Source of the DNA: Sphingobacteriia bacterium RIFOXYC2_FULL_35_18
Lineage (GTDB): Bacteria; Bacteroidota; Bacteroidia; Chitinophagales; Chitinophagaceae
Direction of reading: 5' to 3'
Length of the DNA: 64,000 nt
NCBI GenBank assembly: GCA_001829005.1
Contig: MIAG01000001.1
Span: 310,001-374,000, forward strand
Under the pieces are notes generated by a model that was not told the origin of the DNA, searched no databases, and saw nothing but the letters and a program-made list of their open reading frames with translations. This document shows positions 7,830 through 17,364 of this stretch, piece after piece. Made by a program: the position numbers and the translations under genes. Each line of letters opens with the position of its first letter. Position 1 is the first letter of the stretch.

Positions 7830-10226
7830 ATGCCTACCAAAAAAACCTTTCTTCAGGTCAGTTTTTTCCTACTGATGCTACTAAGCAATGGGGTATTTAA
7901 TGGACAGGCTCAATCCAAAAAACCGACTATTCCACTTGTTCAAAATGGAATAATTGATTTAAGAAATATACCATTAGATCAAACCACCATACCCATTTCA
8001 GGAGAGTGGGGAATTTATTGGAATCAATTATTATCTCCTTCTGATAGTTTAACAAGCCCAACCAATTACACCTATTTCCCAAATCACTGGAACTATACAA
8101 CAATAAACGGAAAAACACTTTCTGCGAAAGGTTATGCCAGTTATACTGTGCGGGTTTTACTGAATAATAAACGTGAACATAAATTGGCAATTAAACTGCC
8201 AGACACTTATTGTTCTTTTAAACTTTTTGTGAATGGACAATTTTTTGCTGCTGCAGGTGCACCTGGAACTACCAAAGAAACAACCACTGAACAATGGCTG
8301 GAACAGGTTGCTGAATTACCCAATGCAGATACATTGGATTTAATTTTACAAATTGCCAATTTTAGGCATTCAAAAGGTGGTCCTTATAAACCAATACTAA
8401 TTGGTAATAAACAAATTCTTCAAGCAGATAAAGCTGCAGAAGATGGATTCGATTTATTATTAGCTGGGGCTTTATTAATGGGGGGTTTATTCTTTATTGG
8501 ATTATTTTATTTTGGCAAACACGATAAAGTGATTTTATTCTTCTCTTTATTTTGTATTGCCTATAGCTATAGAATTATAGGTTCTGATAATTATGTACTA
8601 CATAGCTTGTTCCCTAATTTCCCTTGGATAATTGGTGTTCACTTAGAATACTTAAGTCTTTTTGCCAGCTTTATATTTTTCATGTTTTACACAAAGTATC
8701 TATTTCCTGAGGAAACTAATAATTGGTTATTGTATACGGAAGCTATACTTGCAGGAATTTTATGTTTAGTAGTATTGATTTTTCCTCCTAGCGTTTTTAC
8801 TCAGCTAATCAATCCATTCTTGATTGTAATGTTTAGTATCATTATTCATGTATTCTATATTTATATTCGAGCATACTTGAATAAAAAGCTGGGTGCTAAA
8901 TATGCCTTACTCAGTACGGGTATTTTATTGGTGATTTTTTTCTTAATCAACCTTAAGTACTTCAATATAATTCAGCCTCCTAGATTTGTCTTGTTTTTCG
9001 GCTATATCACTTTCTTCTTTTTACAATCTCTGGTACTTTCTTTTCGATTTGCTTTTATTTTAAAAGAAGCTAAAAAGCAAGCAGAGCAAGGTCTTAAAGC
9101 TAAGAATGATTTCCTGAGCACGATGTCTCATGAAATTAGAACACCGCTTAATTCCATTTTAGGCATGACCAATATTATGCTGATGGAAAAACCTTCGGAG
9201 GAACAAAAAGAACAATTAAACGTCTTATTATTTTCTGCAAATAATTTGTTGTCTATCGTAAATGATATTTTAGACTACAACAAAATTGAAGCTGGAAAAA
9301 TTGGGTTCGAATCCATTGAAATGGATTTGAAGAATATTGCCAATAAATTAATTGCTGGATTTGGCATTTTGGCAAAAGACAAGGGCGTTGATTTAAGATT
9401 AAAAATTGATGAGCAATTATCAACCAATTTAATAGGAGATCCTACTAGGACAAGTCAAATCATGGGTAACCTCATTCACAATGCAATCAAATTTACCAAG
9501 AAGGGTTTTGTAGAATTAAGGATAGGAGTTATTCATAAAGACGGTTCAAATATTCATTTACTGGTAGAAATAGAAGATACGGGAATTGGAATTTCAACCG
9601 AGAAACAACAAATGATTTTTGACCAATTTACACAAGCTGATACCAGTACTTCTAGAAATTTTGGCGGTACAGGTTTGGGGCTTGCCATAAGTAAACGGTT
9701 ACTAGAGTTACAGGGGGCTCAACTTCAACTTAAGAGCGAACCAGAAAAAGGCTCCACTTTTTTCTTTGAAATTAATTTCCCCATAGCTCCCCAAAAAATA
9801 ATTGAACAACCAATTATTCATAATCCTGCACCTACTGAAGAAAGTAAGCCTTTAACGGGCATGTCAATTTTATTAGTAGAAGACAACGAGGTAAATATTT
9901 TAGTAGCAAAAACTTTTCTAAGTAAATGGGGAGCTACTGTAGCCATTGCACAAAACGGACAAGAAGCAGTTGATGTATTTGATGCTGCTATACACCAAAT
10001 TATTTTAATGGATATGCATATGCCAGTAATGGATGGTTATGAAGCCACACGTATTTTAAGAGATCGTGGAGTAAAAACACCCATTATAGCTTTAACTGCT
10101 AGCTTGCCAAGAGAAATTGAAGAACGCATAAAAAGCACTGGCATAAATGATATTGTAGTAAAACCCTTTATTCCTTCGGAACTGTTTAAACTAATTCTTC
10201 ACTATACCGGAATTCACCGTTTTTAA
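7830..10226 (+). CDS. hybrid histidine kinase with 7TM sensor and receiver domain
   Basis: A 798-residue membrane kinase. A signal peptide (1-28) precedes an extracytoplasmic beta-sandwich (about 35-195) of the 7TMR-DISM type, then seven hydrophobic segments (about 205-410). The HisKA domain has the phospho-acceptor STMSHEIRTPLNS (His434). The HATPase domain has the N-box (NLIHNAIKF), DTGIGI and GGTGLGLAI. A C-terminal receiver (about 678-795) keeps D684-D... acidic residues in LLVEDNE, phospho-acceptor Asp728, Thr756 and Lys778. With no DNA-binding domain it likely hands phosphate to an unlinked partner. The periplasmic fold suggests a carbohydrate or other small-molecule ligand; that is family inference. 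Confidence 0.93.
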   Translation: MPTKKTFLQVSFFLLMLLSNGVFNGQAQSKKPTIPLVQNGIIDLRNIPLDQTTIPISGEWGIYWNQLLSPSDSLTSPTNYTYFPNHWNYTTINGKTLSAKGYASYTVRVLLNNKREHKLAIKLPDTYCSFKLFVNGQFFAAAGAPGTTKETTTEQWLEQVAELPNADTLDLILQIANFRHSKGGPYKPILIGNKQILQADKAAEDGFDLLLAGALLMGGLFFIGLFYFGKHDKVILFFSLFCIAYSYRIIGSDNYVLHSLFPNFPWIIGVHLEYLSLFASFIFFMFYTKYLFPEETNNWLLYTEAILAGILCLVVLIFPPSVFTQLINPFLIVMFSIIIHVFYIYIRAYLNKKLGAKYALLSTGILLVIFFLINLKYFNIIQPPRFVLFFGYITFFFLQSLVLSFRFAFILKEAKKQAEQGLKAKNDFLSTMSHEIRTPLNSILGMTNIMLMEKPSEEQKEQLNVLLFSANNLLSIVNDILDYNKIEAGKIGFESIEMDLKNIANKLIAGFGILAKDKGVDLRLKIDEQLSTNLIGDPTRTSQIMGNLIHNAIKFTKKGFVELRIGVIHKDGSNIHLLVEIEDTGIGISTEKQQMIFDQFTQADTSTSRNFGGTGLGLAISKRLLELQGAQLQLKSEPEKGSTFFFEINFPIAPQKIIEQPIIHNPAPTEESKPLTGMSILLVEDNEVNILVAKTFLSKWGATVAIAQNGQEAVDVFDAAIHQIILMDMHMPVMDGYEATRILRDRGVKTPIIALTASLPREIEERIKSTGINDIVVKPFIPSELFKLILHYTGIHRF

Positions 10227-10265
10227 AAGCAATCCTTAGCCTATCTTGCAATTGAATTTATACGT

Positions 10266-12614
10266 ATGCAGGATTATTTGAATGGACTCAATGAGTCTCA
10301 ACGGGAAGCGGTTACACATATAAAGGGGCCATTGATGATTGTGGCCGGTGCAGGAAGCGGAAAAACCAAAGTATTAACTACTCGAATAGCTCATTTAATG
10401 GCAAATGGGGTAGATGCATTTAATATTCTTGCACTGACTTTTACGAACAAGGCTGCTGCAGAAATGAAAGAAAGAATTGAGAAAATTTTGGGTAATGCAG
10501 AAGCTAGAAATTTATACGTAGGAACTTTCCACAGTGTTTTCGCAAGAATACTTAGGGCAGAAGCCAGTAAGTTGGGATATCCAAGCAATTTCACCATTTA
10601 CGATACCGACGACAGCCGTTCTGTTTTAAAAACAGTAATTAATGAATTGCATTTAGACGATAAACATTATAAACCCAATATTGTAGGCAATAGAATTTCT
10701 TCAGCAAAAAACGCATTAGTAGGTCCTGCTGAATACGCAACCGATTATGCCATTCAACAAGAAGATGCAAGATCTAATAGGCCAGCCATTTCGCAAGTAT
10801 ATGCTGCATACGCCAAACGTTGTTTCAAAAACGGAGCAATGGATTTTGATGATCTATTGTTGAAAATGTATGAGTTACTAAATAATTTTCCTGAAGCATT
10901 ACACAAGTACCAACATAAGTTTAAATACTTGCTGATAGATGAGTACCAAGATACCAATCCTGTTCAGTATCAAATTAGCAAACTCTTAGCGGCTGCTCAT
11001 GAAAATATTTGTGTAGTGGGTGATGATGCACAAAGTATTTACAGTTTCAGGGGTGCTACTATTGAAAATATATTACAATTTCAGAAAGACTATGATGATG
11101 TGAAAGTGGTAAAGCTGGAACAGAATTATAGAAGTAGTCAGCAGATTTTAAAAGTAGCCAATCAGGTTATAAAAAATAATAAGGGCCAAATACCAAAAAA
11201 TCTTTGGACCGAAAACGAAGAAGGAGAAAAGATTAAGTTGGTAAGAACCATGACCGATAATGAAGAAGGGAAATTTGTTGCTGATACTATTCAAGAACAA
11301 AAACTCCGTAATCATTATTTTAATAAAGATTTTGCTATTCTTTATAGAACCAACGCCCAGAGCCGGTCTTTTGAAGAGAGCTTAAGAAAAATGGGAATTG
11401 CATATCGGATTTACGGAGGCGTAAGCTTTTATCAAAGAAAAGAAATTAAAGATATTCTTGCATATTTAAGGGTGATTGTAAATACCAATGATGAAGAAGC
11501 CTTAAAAAGAATCATCAATTATCCGGTTAGAGGAATTGGCAAAACAACCATTGAAAAATTGGTCATTATTGCCAATGAACAAAATATTCCCATGTTTAAT
11601 GTGGTGAGTAGAGCTGGTGAATTTGGATTTAAATCTGGAACATTAGAAGCTTTACAAAATTTCACTACCATGATTCGCTATTTCCAAAGCATGTTGACCG
11701 ATAAAAATGCTTTTGATGTAGCCACTCAAGTAGGCAAACATACCAGTCTAGTAAAAGAACTATTCAACGATAAAACAACAGAGGGTCTTGCTCGTTACGA
11801 AAACGTACAAGAGTTATTCAACTCTATTAAAGAATGGACCGAAAGTCCTAGTAACGATGATGGAGAATTGGGTGATAAAACTTTAGGTTCCTATTTGCAG
11901 CAAATTACTTTGTTAACCGATGCAGACGATGACAAGGAAAACAATGACGTTGTAAAGTTGATGACTATACATGCTGCTAAGGGATTAGAATTTGGTTGTG
12001 TGTTTGTAGGGGGAATAGAAGAAACCCTTTTCCCTAATTCAATGAGCATTAATACCAGAGAAGAGTTAGAAGAAGAAAGAAGGTTATTTTATGTGGCTGT
12101 TACCAGAGCCAAGCAAAGACTTTGGCTCACATATGCTAATTCAAGGTATCGTTTTGGTCAGCTGGTTCAAAATGAACCCAGCCGATTCATAGACGAAATG
12201 CCCGAAGAATCTATTGACAAAACTTATGCTGGCGGTGGTGCAAGAAATCACGCAGGTTCCGAATGGGGCTCTGCATATGAACGAATGCAAAGAGGTTTTG
12301 GAAATTCGTCTCAACAAGCTGCAAATAAATATGGACCGCCCCCTTCTAAAAAACCAGCGAGCAGCAAGCCTGAATATATGCCTATTCAACCATTAGCTCC
12401 AAAGGTAGTGGCACATATTCCTTCTGCTGATTTTGCACCCAGCGATACTTCTAGCTTAGAAGTGGGTCAAAAAGTAGAACACCAAAAATTTGGTTTTGGC
12501 ATAGTAAAAGCCATGGAAGGTTCTGCGCATAATCCAGTAGCTACTATTGACTTTGCGCAAAATGGAGAAAAGAAGATCATGTTGAACTACGCTAAACTTA
12601 GAATCGTTTCTTAA
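10266..12614 (+). CDS. pcrA: UvrD/PcrA-type ATP-dependent DNA helicase
   Basis: Superfamily 1A 3'-5' helicase of 782 residues, acting in nucleotide excision repair, mismatch repair and replication fork maintenance. Seen motifs are Walker A GAGSGKTKV (about 28-36), Walker B LLIDEYQDTNP, motif III VGDDAQSIYSFRGA, motif V MTIHAAKGLEF and motif VI VAVTRAKQRLWL. The C-terminal tail after about 655 is low-complexity and then has the HQKFGFGIV Tudor-like element of PcrA/UvrD that contacts RNA polymerase. A TATCTTGC promoter-like element lies about 20 bases upstream. Its stop overlaps by 4 bp the stop of the opposing gene. Confidence 0.95.
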   Translation: MQDYLNGLNESQREAVTHIKGPLMIVAGAGSGKTKVLTTRIAHLMANGVDAFNILALTFTNKAAAEMKERIEKILGNAEARNLYVGTFHSVFARILRAEASKLGYPSNFTIYDTDDSRSVLKTVINELHLDDKHYKPNIVGNRISSAKNALVGPAEYATDYAIQQEDARSNRPAISQVYAAYAKRCFKNGAMDFDDLLLKMYELLNNFPEALHKYQHKFKYLLIDEYQDTNPVQYQISKLLAAAHENICVVGDDAQSIYSFRGATIENILQFQKDYDDVKVVKLEQNYRSSQQILKVANQVIKNNKGQIPKNLWTENEEGEKIKLVRTMTDNEEGKFVADTIQEQKLRNHYFNKDFAILYRTNAQSRSFEESLRKMGIAYRIYGGVSFYQRKEIKDILAYLRVIVNTNDEEALKRIINYPVRGIGKTTIEKLVIIANEQNIPMFNVVSRAGEFGFKSGTLEALQNFTTMIRYFQSMLTDKNAFDVATQVGKHTSLVKELFNDKTTEGLARYENVQELFNSIKEWTESPSNDDGELGDKTLGSYLQQITLLTDADDDKENNDVVKLMTIHAAKGLEFGCVFVGGIEETLFPNSMSINTREELEEERRLFYVAVTRAKQRLWLTYANSRYRFGQLVQNEPSRFIDEMPEESIDKTYAGGGARNHAGSEWGSAYERMQRGFGNSSQQAANKYGPPPSKKPASSKPEYMPIQPLAPKVVAHIPSADFAPSDTSSLEVGQKVEHQKFGFGIVKAMEGSAHNPVATIDFAQNGEKKIMLNYAKLRIVS

Positions 12615-13861
12615 GGTTTCCTGTATTTAGCAACGCGCACCGTTTTTTCTCTAGTGGAGGTTGATTTTAACACGGGCTTATACAATCCACCATTGGGTTG
12701 TGGCAACAAGATTGTACCTGGTAAAAATAAAAATGAAGAAGGAGGTTCTGCAGGTGCATCTACAACTTTTTCAACCGGTGTTATATGATTCATATTAGGC
12801 TCTGTTTGAACACTTGATTCATTTTTTTCAATGGGTTTTTTGTATGTCATTTCAGCACCTGCTAAAAAGCTTTGTAAGGTTTTAATTTGTGGGCGTTCTA
12901 CACTAGCAAGCGGATATGTACTTACTGGGTTTCCACTCAATCTTTTACCAGAAGAGCTGTATTGTGCGGTTACATTCTCTGCTTTTAAGTATTGAAGGAA
13001 TTTATCCATGATGGTTAACCATCGTGCATCGGTATCTGGGACACCAAATTGTCCAATGATTCCTTTTTTATTGTTTTGCTTTAACCATTGCACAAATGGC
13101 ATTGCCCTTTGAATACCTGTTGAATCCCATGCTTGATTTTGGTCGTAGGAAAAAAGATATTTTCCAGTAAAGTCGTTATCAAAATAACAATGCGCGTTAA
13201 AGACCAATTTATCTTGTGGATCATTTAAATTTTTTAATTGATCGCTATAATCTGCCCAACTTTCAGCGGCTGCGTAATTATTACCCGACACAATAATACG
13301 GCTTCTTCTATCGGCCATACGAATTGAAGTGATTGCCCACTGAGCGGATGTTTGCCAATCGAATGCTTGCATATCATGAGGCTCAGACATTAAATTATAT
13401 CCATAAATATTGGGGTATCCTGAAAATGCATTGGCAATTTTATTCCAACAATCTGCAAAATCTTGTCTGCTTACCGAATAAGAACCAACAATATAATCCA
13501 CCCCATATTTTCGGTATCTGCCGCCATTGTACATGCTCAAAATAACTTGCATGTCTCGGTTAGCTGCCCAAGAAACTACTTTACGAATTTCTGCAATCTC
13601 TCCATAGTCCAAATCTCCGCCTAAGGTTTTTTGTACCCGCTCCCATCTGAAAGGAATAGTGATTAACCTAAATCCCTTTTGATAATAATAATCTAACTCT
13701 TCTTCTGAAGGGTATTGGTAATGCTCGTTTAAGTTGCCTGGAAGCTGATTTTCATTGATTTCACCCCCGCCAAGGGTCATTCCTAGCATAAAAGGGTCGT
13801 TTTGGGCCTTTAATTGACCCGAAACGCTTATAAAAATCATCAAAATGAAAATGATTCGCAT
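12611..13861 (-). CDS. GH5-like secreted protein, nucleophile replaced (probable pseudo-glycosidase)
   Basis: A 416-residue secreted protein of the cellulase-type GH5 fold. The ATG at 13861 gives a proper signal peptide (MRIIFILMIFISVSGQLKAQ); the frame runs 19 codons further to non-typical N-terminal sequence. The acid/base motif YNLMSEPHD is kept (Glu160), as is NAHCYFD. At the strand-7 nucleophile, where the family has G-E-[FY]-G-V-P, this protein reads GQFGVPDTDARW: Gln271 is encoded by CAA at 13049-13051. The following W/G-rich segment of active homologues is also absent, replaced by TAQYSSSGKRLSGNP. About 75 C-terminal residues are proline-rich and disordered. A binding role instead of hydrolysis is plausible. 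Confidence 0.82.
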   Translation of the reverse strand: MRIIFILMIFISVSGQLKAQNDPFMLGMTLGGGEINENQLPGNLNEHYQYPSEEELDYYYQKGFRLITIPFRWERVQKTLGGDLDYGEIAEIRKVVSWAANRDMQVILSMYNGGRYRKYGVDYIVGSYSVSRQDFADCWNKIANAFSGYPNIYGYNLMSEPHDMQAFDWQTSAQWAITSIRMADRRSRIIVSGNNYAAAESWADYSDQLKNLNDPQDKLVFNAHCYFDNDFTGKYLFSYDQNQAWDSTGIQRAMPFVQWLKQNNKKGIIGQFGVPDTDARWLTIMDKFLQYLKAENVTAQYSSSGKRLSGNPVSTYPLASVERPQIKTLQSFLAGAEMTYKKPIEKNESSVQTEPNMNHITPVEKVVDAPAEPPSSFLFLPGTILLPQPNGGLYKPVLKSTSTREKTVRVAKYRKP

Positions 13862-13996
13862 ATGCCTAAATATTAGCTGCTTATCTAAATCATGAGTAGC
13901 GCAAATAGAATAACGCAAAAAGAAGGCATTTATTGAGTGAACTTACGATATCCGAAAAATAAGGGCCAAGAATGGACTAAACCCAAGGATTGAACT

Positions 13997-14025
13997 TTTG
14001 CTCCAAACGAATTGTTTTAAATTTG
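13997..14025 (+). promoter_or_regulatory. Bacteroidota-type promoter for nfuA
   Basis: TTTG at 13997-14000 and TAAATTTG at 14018-14025, separated by 17 bases, match the -33 TTTG / -7 TAnnTTTG promoter of Bacteroidota (usual spacing about 19). Transcription would start near 14031, giving a leader of about 26 bases before the nfuA ATG at 14057. Confidence 0.55.
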
Positions 14026-14056
14026 CAGAAGAATAACTTACGTAAAACAGCATACT

Positions 14057-14656
14057 ATGATTAAGACTGGCAACCCTGTCATCAGCATTTATACAGAAAT
14101 GACTCCTAATCCAGAGACCATGAAATTTGTGGCAAACAAATTATTGTACCCTGGAAAAAGCATTGATTTTGCAGATGAATCCTTGGCAACTCCATCACCA
14201 TTGGCCAAAGAATTGTTCAGTTTCCCTTTTATCAAAAGTGTGTTTATTGCCAGCAATTTCATCACGCTTACCAAAACAATTGATACCGAAGATTGGCAGG
14301 ATATTATTCCAACCATCAAAGAGTTTTTGAAACAATATTTAGAAAATGGCGGTGTTGTGGTTAATGAAGAAGAAGTAGCTAAAGTAAAGCAAGAAGCGAG
14401 CAATACCGTGAGCGCAGACGACGACGATATTGTTAAACGCGTAAAAGAATTACTAGAGAACTACGTAAAACCAGCAGTTGAAATGGATGGCGGTGCTATA
14501 CAATTCAAAAGCTATAACGATGGTATAGTAAATCTAATGTTACAGGGTTCTTGTTCAGGTTGCCCATCTTCTATGATAACATTGAAAGCTGGAATAGAAG
14601 GAATGATGAAACGCATGATTCCTGAAGTAAAAGAAGTTGTTGCAGAAGCAGAATAA
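14057..14656 (+). CDS. nfuA: NfuA-type iron-sulfur cluster carrier
   Basis: A 199-residue Fe-S scaffold/carrier. The N-terminal Nfu_N-like domain (about 8-90, with YTEMTPNPETMKFVANK) binds client proteins. The C-terminal NifU domain (about 120-195) has the cluster-binding GSCSGCPSS motif with its two cysteines. It receives 4Fe-4S or 2Fe-2S clusters and passes them to apo-enzymes; nadA in this window encodes one possible client. It appears monocistronic, with its own promoter and a different promoter-like element in front of the next gene. Confidence 0.92.
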   Translation: MIKTGNPVISIYTEMTPNPETMKFVANKLLYPGKSIDFADESLATPSPLAKELFSFPFIKSVFIASNFITLTKTIDTEDWQDIIPTIKEFLKQYLENGGVVVNEEEVAKVKQEASNTVSADDDDIVKRVKELLENYVKPAVEMDGGAIQFKSYNDGIVNLMLQGSCSGCPSSMITLKAGIEGMMKRMIPEVKEVVAEAE

Positions 14657-14672
14657 AGAAAGCGTAGTGCAG

Positions 14673-14679
14673 TATCTTG
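14673..14679 (+). promoter_or_regulatory. -7 element directly before the GT-C-like gene
   Basis: TATCTTG ends 6 bases before the ATG at 14686. Transcription would then begin at or next to the start codon, giving a leaderless or nearly leaderless message. Confidence 0.35.
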
Positions 14680-14685
14680 CATTAC

Positions 14686-16203
14686 ATGAAATCTTATTTA
14701 ATCCATTTTTTTAAAACGCATTGGGATGCATTACTTGCATCTGCATTTGCGTTTATTTGGATTGCTTTTTATACTGCCCATAGTGGCATTGGTATTTCCC
14801 CGGATTCTGTTGCCTATTTAAGTACAGCGAATCATTTTTCGGATTCCTTTCAATTTACCGATTACAATAATTTACCCTTAGTAAATTTTCCTCTGGGTTA
14901 CCCGCTATTATTGGGTTTGGTTAAGTTGGTTTTTTTTACTGAAGTGATTACAGCCGCGCCAATACTTAATAGTCTATTATTAGCAGCAGTATTATATACC
15001 AGTAGTTATTTGCTTCTTCATGCAAAAATTAAAAATGGGTTTTTTCGGTTATTAATTTTGTGTTTAATACTTAGTAGTCCGGGTATATTAGAAGTGTATA
15101 CCATGTTATGGTCTGAAACAGTGTTTATACTTTTAGTACTGATTTTTATAGTTGCCTTTCACCAATATTTACTTACAGAAAAAAAGAATTGGTTGCTAAT
15201 AGCTGGAACTATTGCAGCAATTACTTGCTCAATAAGATACGTGGGTATTACTTTATTAATTACAGGAGGCCTACTCATTCTATTTTACATTCAATTTAAT
15301 TGGAGGACCAAACTAAAACATATTGGACTACTCGCGTTGGTTGGTTGTAGTTTACCATTGCTCAATATTATCCGTAACAAACTACTAACACAAACAATAG
15401 CAGGCGTAAGACAATCTTCCTTAAAAACATTCCAAACCAATTTGCAAGATTTTATAAATGTGTTGTGGTATTGGTTTCCGAATAGTGAAAATGATTCTTC
15501 TACTACCATACTAATCATTGGAGTTATACTTTTATTCATAGTAATCGTTGTATTATTGTATCGGCTGATTCAACAACAATTTTTTGCATCGGATATTACC
15601 GTATTAAGTTTGTTCATATTGGTTTATAGTATTTTCTTATTATTTATTGCAAGCGTTTCTAGGTTTGAAACTTTAAGCAGCCGGTTATTAATTCCATTAT
15701 ATATTCCCTTAGTTATTTTAATTGCCCATTGTTTTTACCAATGGATTGTTGCTTTCAAGAGATATAAGAAAGCATTTATGCTTATGATTTTTAGCACCTG
15801 GTATGTAATTGGTGCAAATCATCATTATCAAACGCATTTATTTAATTGGGAAGGGATAGGGTATGCTGGTATACCGGGATACACCGATGATCTTTGGAGA
15901 GGTTCTTCCTTGCTTCAGTTTATGAAAACGCATTACAGCAGTTACCAAGCACCCATTTATTCAAATGCCAATGATGCTGTATTTTTTCTAGCGAATATCA
16001 AAGCCAATCCTTTGCCGCATAAAGATTTGCAACAAGAAATTGATCATTTTTTAAATCATCAAAATATTTATCTTGTTTGGTTTGAATATGGGAAAAACCC
16101 TGATTTAATAGATGATGAATATATTCGAGCTCATTTTAAACAAACCAAAGAATGGCAGTTTAAAGATGGTTCCATTTTTTATTTTACCCCTACCAACAAG
16201 TAA
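14686..16203 (+). CDS. polytopic membrane protein, GT-C glycosyltransferase-like
   Basis: A 505-residue inner-membrane protein with about ten to twelve hydrophobic segments. The first loop has GISPDSVAYLSTANHF, placed like the acidic loop of GT-39/ArnT-type GT-C transferases that use polyprenyl-phosphate sugars. A soluble C-terminal part (about 395-505) follows the last helix. The start is the ATG at 14686, not a TTG three codons earlier. It overlaps pnuC by one base (TAATG), so the three genes to 17364 form one operon, though a sugar transferase has no obvious link to NAD salvage. Function is inferred from topology only. Confidence 0.6.
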   Translation: MKSYLIHFFKTHWDALLASAFAFIWIAFYTAHSGIGISPDSVAYLSTANHFSDSFQFTDYNNLPLVNFPLGYPLLLGLVKLVFFTEVITAAPILNSLLLAAVLYTSSYLLLHAKIKNGFFRLLILCLILSSPGILEVYTMLWSETVFILLVLIFIVAFHQYLLTEKKNWLLIAGTIAAITCSIRYVGITLLITGGLLILFYIQFNWRTKLKHIGLLALVGCSLPLLNIIRNKLLTQTIAGVRQSSLKTFQTNLQDFINVLWYWFPNSENDSSTTILIIGVILLFIVIVVLLYRLIQQQFFASDITVLSLFILVYSIFLLFIASVSRFETLSSRLLIPLYIPLVILIAHCFYQWIVAFKRYKKAFMLMIFSTWYVIGANHHYQTHLFNWEGIGYAGIPGYTDDLWRGSSLLQFMKTHYSSYQAPIYSNANDAVFFLANIKANPLPHKDLQQEIDHFLNHQNIYLVWFEYGKNPDLIDDEYIRAHFKQTKEWQFKDGSIFYFTPTNK

Positions 16204-16835
16204 TGAGTATAACAGATATATACCAACAATTCATGACTGGTTTGCAACAAACAAGCTTACTAGAATTTGTTGCAGTTTGTGCGGGTATTGCTAGTGTTTG
16301 GTTTAGCAGAAAAGAAAATATTCTAGTATACCCTATTGGATTGATTAATACCACTATTTACATTTACTTGAGTTTAAAGGGACAGCTATATGGTGAAGCA
16401 AGCGTAAACTTGTATTATACAATCGTAAGCATCTATGGCTGGATATGGTGGAGTAAAATCAACCAAAATACCCAAGAAGTACAATTGAAAATAACTTTTA
16501 GCAATTCAAAAGATCAGATACAACAGTGGATGTTTTTTATTTCATTTTATCTGATAATATTTTTTGCACTCACTTGGCTAAAAGCATCTTTTGCACCCGA
16601 AGCCATTCCTTGGGCCGATGCATTTGCAAGTGCTACCGCATACACTGGAATGTGGTTAATGGCTAGAAAAAAAGTGGCCAGCTGGTATTGGTGGATAGCA
16701 ACAAATATTGCTTCTATTCCGTTATATTTTATAAAAGGCTATGTATTTACTAGTGTGCAATTTGTGGTACTCTTGATCTTAGCCATTGCCGGCTTAATGA
16801 GTTGGCAGAAAAAAGCACAATATGAAAGCCATTAA
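16203..16835 (+). CDS. pnuC: PnuC nicotinamide riboside transporter
   Basis: A 210-residue inner-membrane protein of the PnuC family, facilitating uptake of nicotinamide riboside. Seven or so hydrophobic segments surround the family signature YPIGLINTTIYIYLSLKGQL and YGEASVNLYYTIVSIYGWIWW (residues about 42-85). The WYWWIATNIASIPLYF segment matches the substrate-lining C-terminal helix. The following gene is a NadR-type kinase overlapping by 14 bp, the classic pairing in which phosphorylation traps the imported riboside. Confidence 0.93.
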   Translation: MSITDIYQQFMTGLQQTSLLEFVAVCAGIASVWFSRKENILVYPIGLINTTIYIYLSLKGQLYGEASVNLYYTIVSIYGWIWWSKINQNTQEVQLKITFSNSKDQIQQWMFFISFYLIIFFALTWLKASFAPEAIPWADAFASATAYTGMWLMARKKVASWYWWIATNIASIPLYFIKGYVFTSVQFVVLLILAIAGLMSWQKKAQYESH

Positions 16836-17364
16836 GAAATTTGTAATTCTAGGTCCGGAAAGTACAGGTAAAAGCACGTTGTGTAAATCGTTGGCAGCAC
16901 ACTTTCAATCTGCATGGTGTGAAGAATATGCAAGAGAATATTTATTAAAAAATGGTACCAGCTATACGCCTGCAGATTTATTGAAGATTGCAAAAGGTCA
17001 ATTGAAATTAGAGGAGCTGACAACTAAATCATTATTAGATAGCAATAAAGCACCCATACTATTCATAGATACTGATATGTATGTTTTGAAAGTGTGGAGT
17101 GAATATGTATTTGGGGAATGTGATTTTTTTATTTTAGATACCATCGTTAAAAAAAAATACGACGGTTATTTATTATGCAATATTGATTTGCCTTGGGTAA
17201 AAGATGAACTAAGAGAATACCCCGATGAAAAACCCAGACAAGAATTATTTGCTATTTATAAAGATTTATTACTGAATCAGCCAACACCATGGGCTTTAAT
17301 TAGTGGCAATAATACCGAAAGAACCCAAGCAGCCATTAAAGCAATCAACCAGTTCATGCTTTAA
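16822..17364 (+). CDS. nadR: NadR-type ribosylnicotinamide kinase / P-loop ATPase
   Basis: A 180-residue P-loop kinase matching the C-terminal kinase domain of NadR, without the HTH and NMN-adenylyltransferase domains of enteric NadR. It has Walker A GPESTGKSTL (residues about 10-19), the CEEYAREYL motif and a DTDMYVLKVWSEYVFG block. It would phosphorylate nicotinamide riboside to NMN in the cytoplasm. The tight overlap with pnuC supports this. Its stop overlaps by 4 bp the stop of the convergent mtgA. Confidence 0.85.
   Translation: MKAIKKFVILGPESTGKSTLCKSLAAHFQSAWCEEYAREYLLKNGTSYTPADLLKIAKGQLKLEELTTKSLLDSNKAPILFIDTDMYVLKVWSEYVFGECDFFILDTIVKKKYDGYLLCNIDLPWVKDELREYPDEKPRQELFAIYKDLLLNQPTPWALISGNNTERTQAAIKAINQFML

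Noticed and set aside
14089..14403. 104-codon antisense open frame inside nfuA
   Set aside because: Lies wholly within a clearly coding gene on the other strand, has no start context and a composition typical of a shadow frame.
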